From Rodentibacter pneumotropicus DSM 21403 (lineage in GTDB: Bacteria; Pseudomonadota; Gammaproteobacteria; Enterobacterales; Pasteurellaceae), in contig NZ_KB904040.1 in NCBI RefSeq assembly GCF_000379905.1, positions 1-64,000 on the forward strand: 64,000 bases of DNA, in the 5' to 3' direction. A model generated the notes under the pieces. The model did not search any database. It saw only the letters and a list, made by a program, of their open reading frames with translations, and was not told where the DNA came from. Made by a program: the position numbers and the translations under genes. Below, in pieces: positions 51,393 through 62,635 of this stretch; within the stretch, counting starts at the first letter, position 1; the number at the start of each line of letters is the position of its first letter.

Positions 51393-52607
51393 TTAGTGGG
51401 CAGACCACTCAATCGTATTAAGATCAATACCTTCTTTAAACATATCCCATAATGGGGATAGCTCACGCAATTTTTCAACCGCATTTTTTACTAAATTAAC
51501 GGTGTAATCAATTTCTTCCTCGGTAGTGTAACGCCCTAGGGTAAAACGAATCGAACTATGTGCCAATTCATCATTCAAACCTAATGCTCTCAATACATAA
51601 GACGGCTCAAGACTCGCAGAAGTACAAGCAGAACCGGATGAGACCGCAATATCACGTAATGACATCATTAATGATTCACCTTCTACATAGTTAAAACTGA
51701 TGTTTAAATTATTATCGAGGCGATGTTTCATAGAACCATTGACATAGGTTTCCTCAATATCTTTCAAGCCGTTATACAAACGGTCACGAAGCGCTCTCAG
51801 ACGAGGCATTTCTGTTGCCATTTCTTCTTTCGCAATACGATAAGCTTCACCCATACCCACAATTTGATGAACCGGCAAGGTACCGGAACGCATCCCACGT
51901 TCGTGACCACCACCGTGAATAATCGCTTCTAAACGTACACGAGGTTTACGACGAACATATAATGCACCAATGCCTTTTGGTCCATAAAGTTTATGACTGG
52001 ACATTGACATTAAATCCACCGGTAATTCGGCAAGATTAATTGCTACTTTCCCCACACTTTGGGTTGCATCAACATGAAAAAGGATTTTATTTGCACGGCA
52101 AAGCTCACCTATCGCCTTAATATCTTGCAATACACCAATTTCATTATTTGCGTGCATAATGGAAACCAAAATCGTATCCGGACGAAGTGCCGCTTTGAAT
52201 TTTTCTAAATCAATTAAGCCATCAGATTCCGGTGACAAATAAGTGACTTCAAACCCCTCTCGCTCCAATTGACGACAGGTATCTAATACTGCCTTGTGTT
52301 CCGTTTTGCAAGTAATAATGTGTTTACCTTTAGTTTGATAGAAATGGGCTGCTCCTTTGATTGCCAGATTATCAGACTCCGTTGCACCGGAAGTGAATAC
52401 AATCTCTCGGGAATCAGCACCAATTAAATCGGCAATTTGATTACGTGCAACATCCACAGCCTCTTCTGCTTGCCAACCAAATTTATGTGAGCGTGAAGCC
52501 GGATTTCCGAACGTGCCATCGATGGTTAAAAACTCCATCATTTTTTTAGCGACTCGTTCATCTACTGGACAGGTTGCTGCATAATCCAAATAAATAGGTA
52601 ATTTCAT
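51393..52607 (-). CDS. iscS: Cysteine desulphurase IscS
   Basis: A PLP enzyme that takes sulphur from cysteine for Fe-S clusters and tRNA thiolation. The PLP lysine is in [10 protein letters not shown] near residue 206 and the active Cys in [17 protein letters not shown] near 328. Start [16 protein letters not shown] at 52607 has AGGAG upstream and gives 404 residues; an in-frame GTG two codons earlier is less likely. Confidence 0.98.
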   Translation of the reverse strand: MKLPIYLDYAATCPVDERVAKKMMEFLTIDGTFGNPASRSHKFGWQAEEAVDVARNQIADLIGADSREIVFTSGATESDNLAIKGAAHFYQTKGKHIITCKTEHKAVLDTCRQLEREGFEVTYLSPESDGLIDLEKFKAALRPDTILVSIMHANNEIGVLQDIKAIGELCRANKILFHVDATQSVGKVAINLAELPVDLMSMSSHKLYGPKGIGALYVRRKPRVRLEAIIHGGGHERGMRSGTLPVHQIVGMGEAYRIAKEEMATEMPRLRALRDRLYNGLKDIEETYVNGSMKHRLDNNLNISFNYVEGESLMMSLRDIAVSSGSACTSASLEPSYVLRALGLNDELAHSSIRFTLGRYTTEEEIDYTVNLVKNAVEKLRELSPLWDMFKEGIDLNTIEWSAH

Positions 52608-52667
52608 TTTCACTCCTAAAAATCATTCCAAATTTGACCGCACATTTAAATGTGCGACTACTTTCCT

Positions 52668-53123
52668 TTATGGATTCATTAATACTAAATTTTCAAAATC
52701 ATGATGCGATGAATGCTTTTGGCTACGCTTACTGACAAGTTCCGCTAACGTAATTTCATTCAAGAAACTTTCAATACGATTACTTAGATCCTCCCAAAGA
52801 GTATGAGTTAAGCATTCTTTGCCATTTTGACAGTTTCCTCGACCTAAACATTTAGTCACATGGATATTCTCGTTTACTGCAGAAATAATCATTCCCACAG
52901 AAATTTGATCACTTGATAATCCAAGCCTATACCCCCCACCGGGCCCACGGACACTTTTCACTAATCCGTCACGACGCAACTTAGCAAAAAGTTGTTCTAG
53001 ATAAGATAATGAAATATTTTGACGTTCAGAAATATCAGCAAGACTCACCGGGCCAGATTCTGCATTTAATGCGATATCTAGCACCGCGGTCACCGCATAA
53101 CGTCCCTTTGAGGTAAGTTTCAT
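52668..53123 (-). CDS. iscR: Fe-S cluster regulator IscR
   Basis: An Rrf2-family repressor of 151 residues that senses cluster supply. A winged-helix DNA-binding domain ([27 protein letters not shown]) is followed by the three cluster cysteines in [16 protein letters not shown] near 92-104. It heads iscRSUA and has a good IscR site upstream. Confidence 0.97.
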   Translation of the reverse strand: MKLTSKGRYAVTAVLDIALNAESGPVSLADISERQNISLSYLEQLFAKLRRDGLVKSVRGPGGGYRLGLSSDQISVGMIISAVNENIHVTKCLGRGNCQNGKECLTHTLWEDLSNRIESFLNEITLAELVSKRSQKHSSHHDFENLVLMNP

Positions 53124-53154
53124 AAAGTTTCCTTAAAATTGCACTAATGTTTAC

Positions 53155-53179
53155 ATATCCGACCAAAATAATCAACTAT
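53155..53179. promoter_or_regulatory. Type 1 IscR binding site upstream of iscR
   Basis: The 25 bases match 22 of 25 positions of the E. coli type 1 IscR consensus (ATASYYGACTRWWWYAGTCRRSTAT). The site lies 32 bases from the iscR start and overlaps the 3' end of trmJ. It indicates autorepression by cluster-loaded IscR. Confidence 0.82.
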
Positions 53180-53906
53180 CTATCTTGGGCAAATCCAACC
53201 GTTTTTCAACTGCACTTAGCATGCCACGCAGGATATTTAGTTCATTTTTTTCTATATTTGCACGATTGTATAAACGTCTCAGTTTCTGCATTACACCTTG
53301 ATTGTGAATAAATCCGAGAGATTGATACAGCCGATCGGTATGATTAAAAAAATATTCCATTTCTTGTACTGTCACTGATTGCCTTGCTATCGCTTTTTCT
53401 GAAAAAGTCTGAGCAGCATTACAGTTTTTAATCGAGTTCGCCATATACAATTCATAACTAACAAGCTGGACAGCCATTGCCAAATTTAATGAAGAATAAT
53501 CAGGATTAGCAGGAATCGTTAAGTGATAATGGCATTTAATTAATTCATCATTATGCAAACCGACACGTTCTCTGCCAAAAACAATAGCCACTTTACCGTG
53601 GTGCTTTGCCACTTTTTCTGCACATTCTCTCGGTTCAATTAATGTGCTCTGTAAGTGACGCAAACGTGCACTCGTTCCAATAACTAAAGAGCAATCAGCC
53701 ACTGCTTCATCAAAACTCGATACTATTTTTGCATTCTTGACAATATCAGCTGCTCCTGCGGCAAGTGCTATAGATTGCTCATCAACGACTTTAGGAGAAA
53801 CAAGACATAACTGAGAAAGCCCCATTGTTTTCATTGCCCTTGCTGAAGAGCCAATATTCCCGCTATGCGAGGTTTCAATGAGAACAATTCGGATACGGTC
53901 AAACAT
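53172..53906 (-). CDS. trmJ: tRNA (cytidine/uridine-2'-O-)-methyltransferase TrmJ
   Basis: A SPOUT-class enzyme methylating position 32 of tRNAs. It is 244 residues. The N-terminal Rossmann part has ETSHSGNIGSSARAMKTMGL, and the knot motifs VAIVFGRERVGLHNDEL and IPANPDYSSLNLAMAVQL follow. It is upstream of iscR, the standard neighbour. Confidence 0.96.
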   Translation of the reverse strand: MFDRIRIVLIETSHSGNIGSSARAMKTMGLSQLCLVSPKVVDEQSIALAAGAADIVKNAKIVSSFDEAVADCSLVIGTSARLRHLQSTLIEPRECAEKVAKHHGKVAIVFGRERVGLHNDELIKCHYHLTIPANPDYSSLNLAMAVQLVSYELYMANSIKNCNAAQTFSEKAIARQSVTVQEMEYFFNHTDRLYQSLGFIHNQGVMQKLRRLYNRANIEKNELNILRGMLSAVEKRLDLPKIDS

Positions 53907-54090
53907 TATGCTTTATTACCTGATTAAGTATTGGTTCATTTTATCATAATAACCTTTAATTTAAGTCAAGAATTTCCTTATTTTAAAAATAAAGATTACT
54001 TATCAATAAATAACAAAAGCAGGAGTTAGTTTGAAAGAATTCGAATTCTAACTACAATATAGAATTAAGTAGATGAATTATAGAATTAGA

Positions 54091-54166
54091 TGGTGGGTCG
54101 TGAAGGATTCGAACCTTCGACCAACGGATTAAAAGTCCGCTGCTCTACCGACTGAGCTAACGACCC
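54091..54166 (-). tRNA. tRNA-Lys (anticodon TTT), copy 1
   Basis: A 76-base gene with encoded CCA. It reads GGGTCGTTAGCTC... on the minus strand with acceptor stem GGGTCGT/ACGACCC, anticodon loop ACTTTTAAT and T-loop GGTTCGAATCC. Confidence 0.97.
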
Positions 54167-54186
54167 ATAATGAAATCTATATGAAG

Positions 54187-54262
54187 TGGTGGGTCGTGAA
54201 GGATTCGAACCTTCGACCAACGGATTAAAAGTCCGCTGCTCTACCGACTGAGCTAACGACCC
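54187..54262 (-). tRNA. tRNA-Lys (anticodon TTT), copy 2
   Basis: Identical to the neighbouring tRNA-Lys and separated by 20 bases, so both are likely cut from one transcript. CCA is encoded. Confidence 0.97.
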
Positions 54263-54384
54263 ACATCGCTGTAACAGGGGCGTATATTACTGATTTTATT
54301 TTTCTGTGCAAGAAAATTTTTTCTATTTTGTGTTAATTGATGGAATACTCACCAATTTTTATAAATATAAGGGATAAAAACACA

Positions 54385-54411
54385 AAAGGTAGAGATTAAA
54401 TCTCTACCTTT
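54385..54411. terminator. pal terminator
   Basis: AAAGGTAGAGATT pairs with AATCTCTACCTTT around a single base. On the minus strand it is followed by TGTGTTTTTA. Confidence 0.85.
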
Positions 54412-54433
54412 AGAAAATCAAACTGATCTAAAA

Positions 54434-54904
54434 CTAGTATGATAATACAGCGCGACGATTTTTAGAATATGCTGCTTCGTCGTGACCTAATACTGCAGGT
54501 TTTTCTTCGCCATAAGAAACAGTTGAAACTTTGCTACCTTCTACGCCTTTACCAGCTAAGAAAGATTTAACTGCATCCGCACGACGTTGACCTAAAGCGA
54601 TATTGTACTCTGGCGTACCACGCTCATCGGTGTTACCTTCAACAATTACTTTTGATGCAGGAGTTGCATTTAAGTATGCAGCGTGTGCATCTAAGATTTG
54701 AACATACTCACCTTCGATATTATATTTGTCAAAACCGAAATATACGGTGTTGTAACGTTGTTGAAGATCTTCAACAGAATAACCACCGAAAGTTTGACCG
54801 TTTGTCGCAGCACCGTTGCCAGCCGCATCATTGCTAGAGGAACTACACGCTGCTAATGCAGCTACAGAACCTGCAACCAATAAGGATTTAACAAATTTGT
54901 TCAT
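54434..54904 (-). CDS. pal: Peptidoglycan-associated lipoprotein Pal (outer membrane protein P6)
   Basis: Anchors the outer membrane to peptidoglycan and completes the Tol-Pal system. It is 156 residues. Lipobox LAAC (Cys20) is followed by a Gly/Asn-rich linker and an OmpA-like domain with [10 protein letters not shown] and the peptidoglycan-binding [23 protein letters not shown]. It matches P6 of Haemophilus. Confidence 0.97.
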   Translation of the reverse strand: MNKFVKSLLVAGSVAALAACSSSSNDAAGNGAATNGQTFGGYSVEDLQQRYNTVYFGFDKYNIEGEYVQILDAHAAYLNATPASKVIVEGNTDERGTPEYNIALGQRRADAVKSFLAGKGVEGSKVSTVSYGEEKPAVLGHDEAAYSKNRRAVLSY

Positions 54905-54926
54905 TAAATTCTCCTAATCACATTTT

Positions 54927-56210
54927 TTATTTAGTTAAATATGGAGACCAAGCTGGAAATTTTACTTGGCCGTTACTTCCTGGAAGACTCGCTTTAAAAC
55001 GACCATCTGCAGAAACTAATTGTAGCACCTTTCCCAATCCTTGGGTAGAACTATAGATAATCATAATACCATTAGGAGAAATACTCGGGCTTTCACCTAG
55101 GAAAGATGTACTTAAAACTTCAGAAGCACCGGTTGTAAGATCTTGCTTGACCACATTGTTGTTACCATTGATCATAACAAGTGTTTTACCATCAGCACTA
55201 ATTTGAGCACTACCACGACCACCTACTAAAGTTGCGCCACCACCACTTGCACTCATACGATAAACTTGAGGTGAACCACCTCTATCCGAAGTAAATAAAA
55301 TCGAGCTGCCATCCGGTGACCATGATGGCTCAGTATTATTACCTACCCCACGTGTTAATTGTGTTGGCGTTCCACCGTTTGAACTCATCACATAAATATT
55401 TAGAGTCCCATCCTGTGACGAAGCAAAAGCTAAACGAGAACCGTCAGGTGAAAATGCCGGAGCACCATTATGACCTGAAAATGAAGCAACAACTTTACGT
55501 GCGCCAGAGCCTAAATCCTGAACCACTAGCTGTGATTTTCTGTTTTCAAATGAAACATATGCCAAACGTTTACCATCCGGTGACCATGCAGGAGACATAA
55601 TTGGTTGAGAACTACGATTGACTACAAACTGATTATAACCATCATAATCGGCAACACGGACCTCATAAGGTTGTGAACCACCATTTTTTTGTACCACATA
55701 AGCAATACGCGTTCTGAAAGCACCACGAATAGCCGTCAATTTTTCAAATACTTCATCACTAACAGTATGTGCACCATAACGTAACCATTTGTTTGTTACA
55801 GTATAGCTGTTTTGTGCAAGCACTGAACCAGCATTACCGGATGCACCAACCGTATCAACAAGCTGATAAGAAATATTGTAACCACTACCTGTTGCCGTTA
55901 CTTGTCCTACAACAACCGCATCAATACCTAAAGCACTCCAAGCTTCTGGATTGACTTCAGACGCTGAAGTCGGTTTTTGTGGCATTTGAGTCACAGGAAT
56001 CGGATTAAATTTACCACTATTACGTAAATCGTCCGCAACAATTTTACCAATATCTTCCGGTGCGGATCCTGCAAATGGTACGACGGCGATTGGACGAGCA
56101 CCATCAACACCTTCATCAATCACAATACGAACTTCATCTTCTGCGACAGCACTCCCCACTAAAGCAAGAACGATTGCAAACACACCTACAAGCTTTTTAA
56201 TTAATTTCAT
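54927..56210 (-). CDS. tolB: Tol-Pal periplasmic protein TolB
   Basis: A periplasmic beta-propeller contacting Pal and TolA. It is 427 residues with a signal peptide (cleavage near AVAE), an N-terminal alpha/beta domain, then repeated propeller blades with the PxWSPDGxxLAF pattern ([42 protein letters not shown]). Confidence 0.97.
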   Translation of the reverse strand: MKLIKKLVGVFAIVLALVGSAVAEDEVRIVIDEGVDGARPIAVVPFAGSAPEDIGKIVADDLRNSGKFNPIPVTQMPQKPTSASEVNPEAWSALGIDAVVVGQVTATGSGYNISYQLVDTVGASGNAGSVLAQNSYTVTNKWLRYGAHTVSDEVFEKLTAIRGAFRTRIAYVVQKNGGSQPYEVRVADYDGYNQFVVNRSSQPIMSPAWSPDGKRLAYVSFENRKSQLVVQDLGSGARKVVASFSGHNGAPAFSPDGSRLAFASSQDGTLNIYVMSSNGGTPTQLTRGVGNNTEPSWSPDGSSILFTSDRGGSPQVYRMSASGGGATLVGGRGSAQISADGKTLVMINGNNNVVKQDLTTGASEVLSTSFLGESPSISPNGIMIIYSSTQGLGKVLQLVSADGRFKASLPGSNGQVKFPAWSPYLTK

Positions 56211-56254
56211 TTTGTTACCCTTGAGTAAACTGATTAATACCTTCCAAAAATTAA

Positions 56255-57400
56255 TTATTTAATATCAAAATCAATAATTGGTGCTTTATATTTATTGTAC
56301 ACTGCATCAGACGGAGCAGCAGGAACTTTTTTTGTTCTTGCAACAGCACTTAACGCAGCTGTACAAATATCTTCCGGACCTGATACTTTTTGATACCCCA
56401 AAATCGTACCATCTCTACCTAACTGAATTTTGATACGGCAAACTTTGCCAGCAAAACTAGGATCTTTTAAGAAACGACGCTGAATTTCTCTCTTAATGAC
56501 ACCGGCATACTGATCGCCCACTTTACCACCATCACCAGCCCCTAATCCAGCTCCACTGCCTTGCGTGCCTCCTTTATTGGCACTAGCGCCTTTAGAAGCA
56601 CTACCGCCACCAATATTACCGCCATTCATAAAATCATCTAAAGCAGCCTGCTCTACCTTACGTCTTGCAGCAGCTTCAGCAGCTGCCTTCGCCTTAGCAT
56701 CTGCTGCAACCTTCGCTTTGGCTTCCGCATCTGCTTTAGCTTTTGCCTCCGCCGCCTTAGATTTAGCTTCCAATTCAGCTTTTTGTTTTTCTTCTACTTG
56801 TTTTTTAGCTTTTTCTTCAGCCTGTTTTTTTGCTCTTTCGATAGCAGCCTGTTCGGCTTTAGCTTTCGTTTCTTCTTCCGCCTGTTTTGCCGCTGCAGCT
56901 AAACGTTTTGCCTCTGCTTCTGCTTTTAACTTAGCAGCCGCAGCCACCTGTTTTGCCTTAGCCTCTTCTGCCTGCTTTTTTAAAGCTTCCTGACGGGCTA
57001 TTTCTAGCTGTTTTTGTTTTTCCGCCACTTCTTGTTTCTGACGTTCAATTTCCCTTTGGCGCTGAATTTCCTGCTGGCGTTTTAGTTCTTCCTGTTTAGC
57101 AATTTCTTGTTGACGAACGTCTTCTTGTTCCACGGTCGGTTTCTCCTCAACAACAGGTTCAGGCTTCTTCTGCTTATCGGTTTGACCTTTTTTTTGTTGT
57201 TGGATACGCCCCCATTCCTGCGCAGCACTGCCAGTGTCAACCATGACAGCACCTAACGCATCACCGTCACCTTCACCGCCGCCCATAATCTCAACGGTTT
57301 GATAGAAAGAACTCCAAATCAACAATCCGAACAAGGCAAGGTGCATGAGGATCGAAATAACAAATGCATTTGTTCCCTTTTTCTGTCGATTATTCTGCAC
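56255..57400 (-). CDS. tolA: Tol-Pal inner-membrane protein TolA
   Basis: Spans the periplasm and couples the proton-driven TolQR motor to the outer membrane. It is 381 residues. An N-terminal membrane helix with [17 protein letters not shown] is followed by a very long Ala/Lys/Glu helical rod (about 75-245), a Gly-rich linker and a C-terminal globular domain with a Cys pair ([16 protein letters not shown]). Confidence 0.96.
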   Translation of the reverse strand: MQNNRQKKGTNAFVISILMHLALFGLLIWSSFYQTVEIMGGGEGDGDALGAVMVDTGSAAQEWGRIQQQKKGQTDKQKKPEPVVEEKPTVEQEDVRQQEIAKQEELKRQQEIQRQREIERQKQEVAEKQKQLEIARQEALKKQAEEAKAKQVAAAAKLKAEAEAKRLAAAAKQAEEETKAKAEQAAIERAKKQAEEKAKKQVEEKQKAELEAKSKAAEAKAKADAEAKAKVAADAKAKAAAEAAARRKVEQAALDDFMNGGNIGGGSASKGASANKGGTQGSGAGLGAGDGGKVGDQYAGVIKREIQRRFLKDPSFAGKVCRIKIQLGRDGTILGYQKVSGPEDICTAALSAVARTKKVPAAPSDAVYNKYKAPIIDFDIK

Positions 57401-57414
57401 GTTTTACCTACTTA

Positions 57415-57834
57415 CTAAATTGGGTTTGTCATTAAACCAACTGATTTAATACCGGCCAAATGAAGTAAATTCAACGCTTTAATGACTTCTTCATAAGGCA
57501 CTTCTTTTGCTCCCCCAACGAGGAACATCGTATTATTGTCTTTATCAAATTCCTGCTTTGATAATTGCGTCACCATTTCTTCCGTTAAACCTTCTTGACG
57601 CTCACCTGCAATAGAAAGTGTATATCGACCAACACCGGAAACTTCTAGGATAACGGGTGTTTTATCTTCATTCGATACATTTTGACTTTGTACTGAATCT
57701 GGAAGCTCAACCTGAACACTTTGGCTAATGATCGGCGCAGTAGCCATAAAAATCAATACAAGTACAAGTAAAACGTCTAAAAACGGGACAATATTGATTT
57801 CAGATTTAATTTCTTTACGTGAGCGACGTGCCAT
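57415..57834 (-). CDS. tolR: Tol-Pal proton-channel protein TolR
   Basis: An ExbD-family protein of 139 residues. One membrane helix carries the essential Asp in NIVPFLDVLLVLVLIFM near residue 20, and a periplasmic domain follows. It acts with TolQ to harvest proton motive force. Confidence 0.97.
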   Translation of the reverse strand: MARRSRKEIKSEINIVPFLDVLLVLVLIFMATAPIISQSVQVELPDSVQSQNVSNEDKTPVILEVSGVGRYTLSIAGERQEGLTEEMVTQLSKQEFDKDNNTMFLVGGAKEVPYEEVIKALNLLHLAGIKSVGLMTNPI

Positions 57835-57862
57835 ATTTTCCTCTAAAACTTCGCTAAAAATG

Positions 57863-57882
57863 ACCGCACTTCAAAGTGCGGT
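57863..57882. terminator. Inverted uptake-signal pair between tolQ and tolR
   Basis: ACCGCACTT and AAGTGCGGT form a perfect 9-bp stem with a two-base loop. On the minus strand it is followed by CATTTTTAG, so it may partly terminate transcription after tolQ. Confidence 0.7.
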
Positions 57883-57900
57883 TGATTTTCCTGTTATTTT

Positions 57901-58596
57901 TTACTGGGAATGTGCTGCTTTACCAAAGGCTTGGCGGTGTAAAATTGTGGTAAATTCATCAATAAAGTTACCATAATTTTGCTCAATAGCATTCACACGT
58001 AAACTTAAACGGTTATACGCCATCACCGCAGGAATCGCTGCGAACAAGCCAATTGCTGTGGCAATCAATGCTTCCGCAATACCCGGCGCAACCATTTGTA
58101 ATGTGGCTTGTTTCGCACCGCTTAACGCCATAAATGCATGCATAATTCCCCAAACTGTACCGAATAATCCAATATAAGGGCTGACGGAAGCTACAGTTGC
58201 TAAAAATGGAACTCGGCTTTCAAGAACTTCAATTTCACGATTCATTGCCAAATTCATTGCTCGTGTTGTTCCCTTAATAATTGCTTCCGGTGCATCTGCA
58301 TTAACTTGTTTTAAACGTGAAAATTCTTTAAATCCAACAAAGAAAATTTGTTCACTACCGGTTAATACATCACGGCGATTTGATAAACCTTCGTATAATT
58401 TATTAAGATCTTCGCCAGACCAAAAACGATCTTCAAATGTGTTCGCTTCTTTCAACGCATTTGTTAGTACACGGCTACGTTGAATAATAATAGCCCAAGA
58501 AATAATTGAAAATAAAATTAAAATAACAATGACAAGTTGTACAACGATACTTGCTTTTAGAAAAAGGTCTAAAAAATTTAATTCTGCAGTCATCAC
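57901..58596 (-). CDS. tolQ: Tol-Pal proton-channel protein TolQ
   Basis: An ExbB/MotA-family protein of 231 residues with three membrane helices. Conserved [21 protein letters not shown] and [23 protein letters not shown] form the channel. It is one base downstream of ybgC. Confidence 0.97.
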   Translation of the reverse strand: MMTAELNFLDLFLKASIVVQLVIVILILFSIISWAIIIQRSRVLTNALKEANTFEDRFWSGEDLNKLYEGLSNRRDVLTGSEQIFFVGFKEFSRLKQVNADAPEAIIKGTTRAMNLAMNREIEVLESRVPFLATVASVSPYIGLFGTVWGIMHAFMALSGAKQATLQMVAPGIAEALIATAIGLFAAIPAVMAYNRLSLRVNAIEQNYGNFIDEFTTILHRQAFGKAAHSQ

Positions 58597-58597
58597 C

Positions 58598-59020
58598 CTA
58601 CTCCGAGAAGGTTATATTGTTTGAAAAAGCGACTTTTATTTCAGTTGGAATTGCCGCCGGTTTCATTTTGCCAAGATCAACATAGGCTACTTTTACAGTA
58701 GCCTTTGATAGAATTACTGTTCCTCGCATCAGTCGCTGCTTAAAAAGGATTGTTGCACCTTTTATTGCCATAACTTCTGTTTCAACAATAAGATAATCAT
58801 CCAGTTTTGCCGGAACGCAATAGTCAATTGTCATTGATTTGACAACGAATGCTGCTTGTTGTTCCTGCAATAATATTTGCTGAGAAAAATTTTGTTTTCT
58901 TAAATATTCCGTTCTCGCACGTTCAAAAAAATGCAAGTAACGTGCGTGGTAAACCACACCACCCGCATCCGTATCTTCATAATAAACTCGCACGGGAAAA
59001 CGAAAGATCTTTGAATACAC
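58598..59020 (-). CDS. ybgC: Tol-Pal-associated acyl-CoA thioesterase YbgC
   Basis: A hot-dog-fold thioesterase of 140 residues. The catalytic motif [24 protein letters not shown] is near residue 13. It begins with GTG preceded by GGA; it is the first gene of the ybgC-tolQRAB-pal cluster. Confidence 0.94.
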   Translation of the reverse strand: MYSKIFRFPVRVYYEDTDAGGVVYHARYLHFFERARTEYLRKQNFSQQILLQEQQAAFVVKSMTIDYCVPAKLDDYLIVETEVMAIKGATILFKQRLMRGTVILSKATVKVAYVDLGKMKPAAIPTEIKVAFSNNITFSE

Positions 59021-59111
59021 CTTAATTTTTCCTTATTCAATAATCTGAAACTGTGTATTTTAGAGTCAGATTTTGCTATTCGCAAGTACTTTCAAATAAG
59101 CAAAATCTGAT

Positions 59112-59396
59112 TTATGAATAATGTACGACTATCGCAACTAAAAATCCTAAATAACCAAAATAAGGGAAAAATATCACTTGCCAAAAAGTGCGGTTAATTT
59201 TAAAGCCAATTCCATGAATCCATGCACACACCACACCCCATAGAATAAAAAGAATCAAAAATGGGTTAACGGTTCTCAATTGAGTGGAAAATAGATTGAA
59301 ATTAAACAAAAAGGCAAGTGTTAGTATAATCGCCAGGATAAATGAAAGGGTTCTTAACGAACCCTTATTAACATATTGATAGAGAAATTGAATCAT
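59112..59396 (-). CDS. ybgE: Cyd operon protein YbgE
   Basis: A 94-residue inner-membrane protein with three hydrophobic segments, including RTVNPFLILFILWGVVCAWIHGIGF, typical of YbgE. Its role is unclear. The ATG overlaps the cydX stop as TAATG. Confidence 0.88.
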   Translation of the reverse strand: MIQFLYQYVNKGSLRTLSFILAIILTLAFLFNFNLFSTQLRTVNPFLILFILWGVVCAWIHGIGFKINRTFWQVIFFPYFGYLGFLVAIVVHYS

Positions 59397-59494
59397 TATT
59401 CGTCAAATTGCCCTAAATTTTCTTTGTTTTTTGTGACTTTTACGCTTGCAAAAATTGCCGCTAAAATACCCACTACCCAAATCACATATAACAT
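59396..59494 (-). CDS. cydX: Cytochrome bd oxidase small subunit CydX
   Basis: A 32-residue single-helix protein (MLYVIWVVGILAAIFASVKV..., ending NLGQFDE). It matches CydX/YbgT, which is needed for stability and activity of cytochrome bd. It lies 12 bases after cydB with a GGAG ribosome site. Confidence 0.95.
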   Translation of the reverse strand: MLYVIWVVGILAAIFASVKVTKNKENLGQFDE

Positions 59495-59506
59495 CTCATA
59501 TCTCCT

Positions 59507-60643
59507 TTAGTATAATGAGTTTGTGTTTTCTTCCACAAAGCGTTCATCCAAACGACCAAACATTTTGAAGTATGACCAAATGGTATAAGCAAGGGAAATA
59601 ACCACAAATACTAGCGCTAAGAAGAGCATCCAAGTTAGCGTTAATTCGCTAGATGTAGCATCCCACATTAATAAGCTTTGTTCCGGATGTGAGCTTGAAG
59701 GCATCACAAATGGGAACATAGAAACAGCGGCAGTGATAATCACGCCAGCCATAGTTAATGAGGAGAATAAAAATGCAAAACCACAACGATTTGCTTTTGA
59801 GAAAATCACATTCAACAATGCGCTCACTACAGCTAGAGCAGGGAAAATCCACAAAATAGGCATTTCATTAAAGTTTCTGAACCATGCTCCGGTTTCAACT
59901 GCAACTTCTTTACCTATAGGGGAAGATGGTGCAAAGTGATCAATAGTACTGGTGACAACATAACCATCTTTAAAGTATAACCATACACCAGCAAGAACAA
60001 ATGCAATTAGAGTCACAAACGCACCAATTTGGGTTATAGCACGAACTCTATCTCTTAATTCAGAAGTGGTTTTCATTTGTAACCAATTTGCACCGTGTGT
60101 TACAAGCATTGCTAAGCTAATCACACCACATAATAAAGCAAACGGATTTAACAACGCAAAGAATGAACCAGTATAAGTCACCTGTGCGATTTCATTAAAT
60201 TCAAATGGAACACCTTGCAATAAGTTACCAAATGCGACACCAAAAACTAATGCGGGAACAAAACCACCGGCAAACAAGCCCCAGTCCCACACTGCACGCC
60301 ATGTCGGGTTATCAATTTTTGCACGATACTCAAAACCGATTGGACGGAAGAAGAGTGCTGCTAATACCAATACCAGTGCAATGTAGAAACCTGAGAAGGA
60401 TACCGCATAGACAATTGGCCATGCTGCAAACACTGCACCACCGGCAGTTAATAACCAAACTTGGTTACCATCCCAGTGAGGCGCAATTGAGTTAATCATA
60501 ATACGGCGTTCCACTTCTTTTTTACCGGCAATAGGTAAAAGTGCAGTCACCCCCATATCGAATCCGTCAGTTACAGAGAAACCGATCAGCAATACAACGA
60601 CTAACACCCACCAAATAAAACGTAGAAATTCATAATCAATCAT
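59507..60643 (-). CDS. cydB: Cytochrome bd ubiquinol oxidase subunit II
   Basis: A membrane subunit of the high-affinity quinol oxidase. It is 378 residues with about eight or nine helices, the family start FLRFIWWVLVVVLLIGFSVTDGFDMG, and APHWDGNQVWLLTAGGAVFAAWP near residue 55. It follows cydA by 14 bases. Confidence 0.97.
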   Translation of the reverse strand: MIDYEFLRFIWWVLVVVLLIGFSVTDGFDMGVTALLPIAGKKEVERRIMINSIAPHWDGNQVWLLTAGGAVFAAWPIVYAVSFSGFYIALVLVLAALFFRPIGFEYRAKIDNPTWRAVWDWGLFAGGFVPALVFGVAFGNLLQGVPFEFNEIAQVTYTGSFFALLNPFALLCGVISLAMLVTHGANWLQMKTTSELRDRVRAITQIGAFVTLIAFVLAGVWLYFKDGYVVTSTIDHFAPSSPIGKEVAVETGAWFRNFNEMPILWIFPALAVVSALLNVIFSKANRCGFAFLFSSLTMAGVIITAAVSMFPFVMPSSSHPEQSLLMWDATSSELTLTWMLFLALVFVVISLAYTIWSYFKMFGRLDERFVEENTNSLY

Positions 60644-60657
60644 AATTCGTCTCCTGC

Positions 60658-62223
60658 TTATTTAGATGATTGTTCAAAGTAGTATTTACCGGTTTTCAAT
60701 GCACTCGGGCCTAAACGTGCATATTTAAACATTAGATACATTTCAACAATGATAAACGCCAAGTAAAGTGCACAGATTAAACCAATAGAGAACCAAAGAT
60801 CACCTACACCTAAATTTGAAGCAGATACCCCTACCGGTAACACCTCATAAATTGCCCATGGTTGACGACCGTATTCGGCTAAGAACCAACCACATTCAAT
60901 GGCAATCCAAGGTAAAGGTAAACTCCATAACAATGCTCTTAGCAACAATGGACTTTGTGTCACTTTGTTACGTAGATTTTGAACAAACGCACCAAATGCC
61001 AATAATGCGAGTAAACCGCCGACAGCAAGCATTGCTCGGAATGCCCAGAAGTTAGGACCAACATTTGGAATAGTATCACTTGCAGCTTGTTTAATTTGTT
61101 CTTCTGTCGCATCCACTACTTTATCGGTATAGCGTTTTAGCAATAAACCAAATCCAAGATCTTTTTTCACTTCTTCAAATTTTGCCTTTGTTTCAGGATT
61201 AACTTGACCCGCTGCTTTTTTCTCAGCTTTTAATTGAGTGAAAAGATCATAAGCGACGATACCACTGCGTACTCTTTGCTCATTTAAAGCTTGGAGTTCC
61301 TTTAAACCTGTGATTTCTTTATCAAAAGAACGGGTTGCAACAATACCGCCAATCATTGGCACACTAATTTCGAAATCATTTTTCATTTCAGCAGTGTTAG
61401 GGATTGCAGCTATATGAAATGCAGCCGGCGCAGGTTGGGTTTCAAACTCAGCTTCCATTGCGGCCAATTTCACCGGTTGTGCTTTACCAATATCATAACC
61501 GGACTCATCACCAAGAATTAATACTGAGATCGAAGCAATAAAACCAAAGGTTGCAGCGATAGAGAAAGAACGTTTTGCAAATCCAAGATCACGACCTTTT
61601 AATAAATAGTATGCACTAATTCCTAATACGAAGAATGCACCCGTTACATAACCGGCAGAAAGCGTATGTAAGAATTTACTTTGTGCAACCGGATTTAACC
61701 ATAAATCCATAAAGCTGGTCATCTCCATACGTACAGTTTCAAAATTGAATTCTGACGCAACCGGATTTTGCATCCAACCATTTGCAACAAGGATCCACAT
61801 TGCGGAGAGATTTGAACCAAACGCAACACAGTATGTAGTCAGTAAGTGTTTACCTTTAGATAAACGATCCCAACCAAAGAAGAATAAACCAACAAATGTT
61901 GATTCTAAGAAAAATGCAAGTAACGCTTCAATAGCCAACGGCGCACCAAAAATATCACCCACATAATGAGAATAGTAAGACCAGTTAGTACCAAATTGGA
62001 ATTCCATAATGATACCGGTAGTCACCCCAAGGGCAAAGTTAATACCAAATAACTTACCCCAGAATTTTGTCATATCTTTATAAACTTCTTTGCCTGTTAC
62101 AACATAGGTGGTTTCCATAATTACCAATACGAAAGTCAAACCTAATGTTAAAGGGACAAAAATGAAGTGATATAACGCAGTTAAAGCAAACTGCAAGCGA
62201 GAAAGTTCAACAACGTCTAACAT
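60658..62223 (-). CDS. cydA: Cytochrome bd ubiquinol oxidase subunit I
   Basis: The haem b558/b595/d subunit. It is 521 residues. [22 protein letters not shown] carries the His19-type ligand, [19 protein letters not shown] the second His, and the periplasmic Q-loop contains the quinol-binding region. [19 protein letters not shown] near 450 is conserved. It is first in cydABX-ybgE. Confidence 0.97.
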   Translation of the reverse strand: MLDVVELSRLQFALTALYHFIFVPLTLGLTFVLVIMETTYVVTGKEVYKDMTKFWGKLFGINFALGVTTGIIMEFQFGTNWSYYSHYVGDIFGAPLAIEALLAFFLESTFVGLFFFGWDRLSKGKHLLTTYCVAFGSNLSAMWILVANGWMQNPVASEFNFETVRMEMTSFMDLWLNPVAQSKFLHTLSAGYVTGAFFVLGISAYYLLKGRDLGFAKRSFSIAATFGFIASISVLILGDESGYDIGKAQPVKLAAMEAEFETQPAPAAFHIAAIPNTAEMKNDFEISVPMIGGIVATRSFDKEITGLKELQALNEQRVRSGIVAYDLFTQLKAEKKAAGQVNPETKAKFEEVKKDLGFGLLLKRYTDKVVDATEEQIKQAASDTIPNVGPNFWAFRAMLAVGGLLALLAFGAFVQNLRNKVTQSPLLLRALLWSLPLPWIAIECGWFLAEYGRQPWAIYEVLPVGVSASNLGVGDLWFSIGLICALYLAFIIVEMYLMFKYARLGPSALKTGKYYFEQSSK

Positions 62224-62635
62224 CTCAACCTCTTGTAAAAATTACAAGTCATTCACTATGATTAATAAAGACCATCCTTTAAATAATCACCCCAAATACC
62301 TAATTAAACTACTTAATCCAATTAAGCAAATACTAAATCACCACACATAATAAATCTTTTTGAGAATTACAGTAATACAATAAAATGATGAATTATGAAG
62401 CAGATAACTCAGAACGGGTATCATTTTACTACTAATCATAAGGATAAAAAACAGCTAAAATGTTAGCTCGCTCACATTTTTGATATAAACTAGAAAAAAT
62501 TTTGGTGATTTTCTGATGAAAATCAATCACTCACAAAAATATTGATTAATATCTAGACATACACTACATATTTTGCTAACCTCGCAGAGTTAGGTTTACA
62601 TATATTTAGACAGTTTTTTCTTACAGGACTTCACA
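62224..62635. other. cydA upstream region, divergent from a small exported protein
   Basis: A 412-base AT-rich intergenic region with no credible gene. It should hold the cydA promoter and that of the small gene at 62636. One FNR-like motif is seen at 62513. No terminator is evident. Confidence 0.6.
62513..62526. promoter_or_regulatory. FNR-like site between cydA and the small exported protein
   Basis: CTGAT-N4-ATCAA has one mismatch to the FNR core. It lies 290 bases from cydA and 110 bases from the gene at 62636, so it fits the latter better. Confidence 0.4.

Noticed and set aside
54091-54262. Tandem tRNA-Lys genes as a prophage or island attachment site
   Set aside because: Both genes are complete, no integrase is nearby, and core genes flank both sides.
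56565-56993. 142-codon plus-strand frame rich in Ala, Leu and Ser
   Set aside because: It is the antisense shadow of the repetitive Ala/Lys/Glu rod of TolA.
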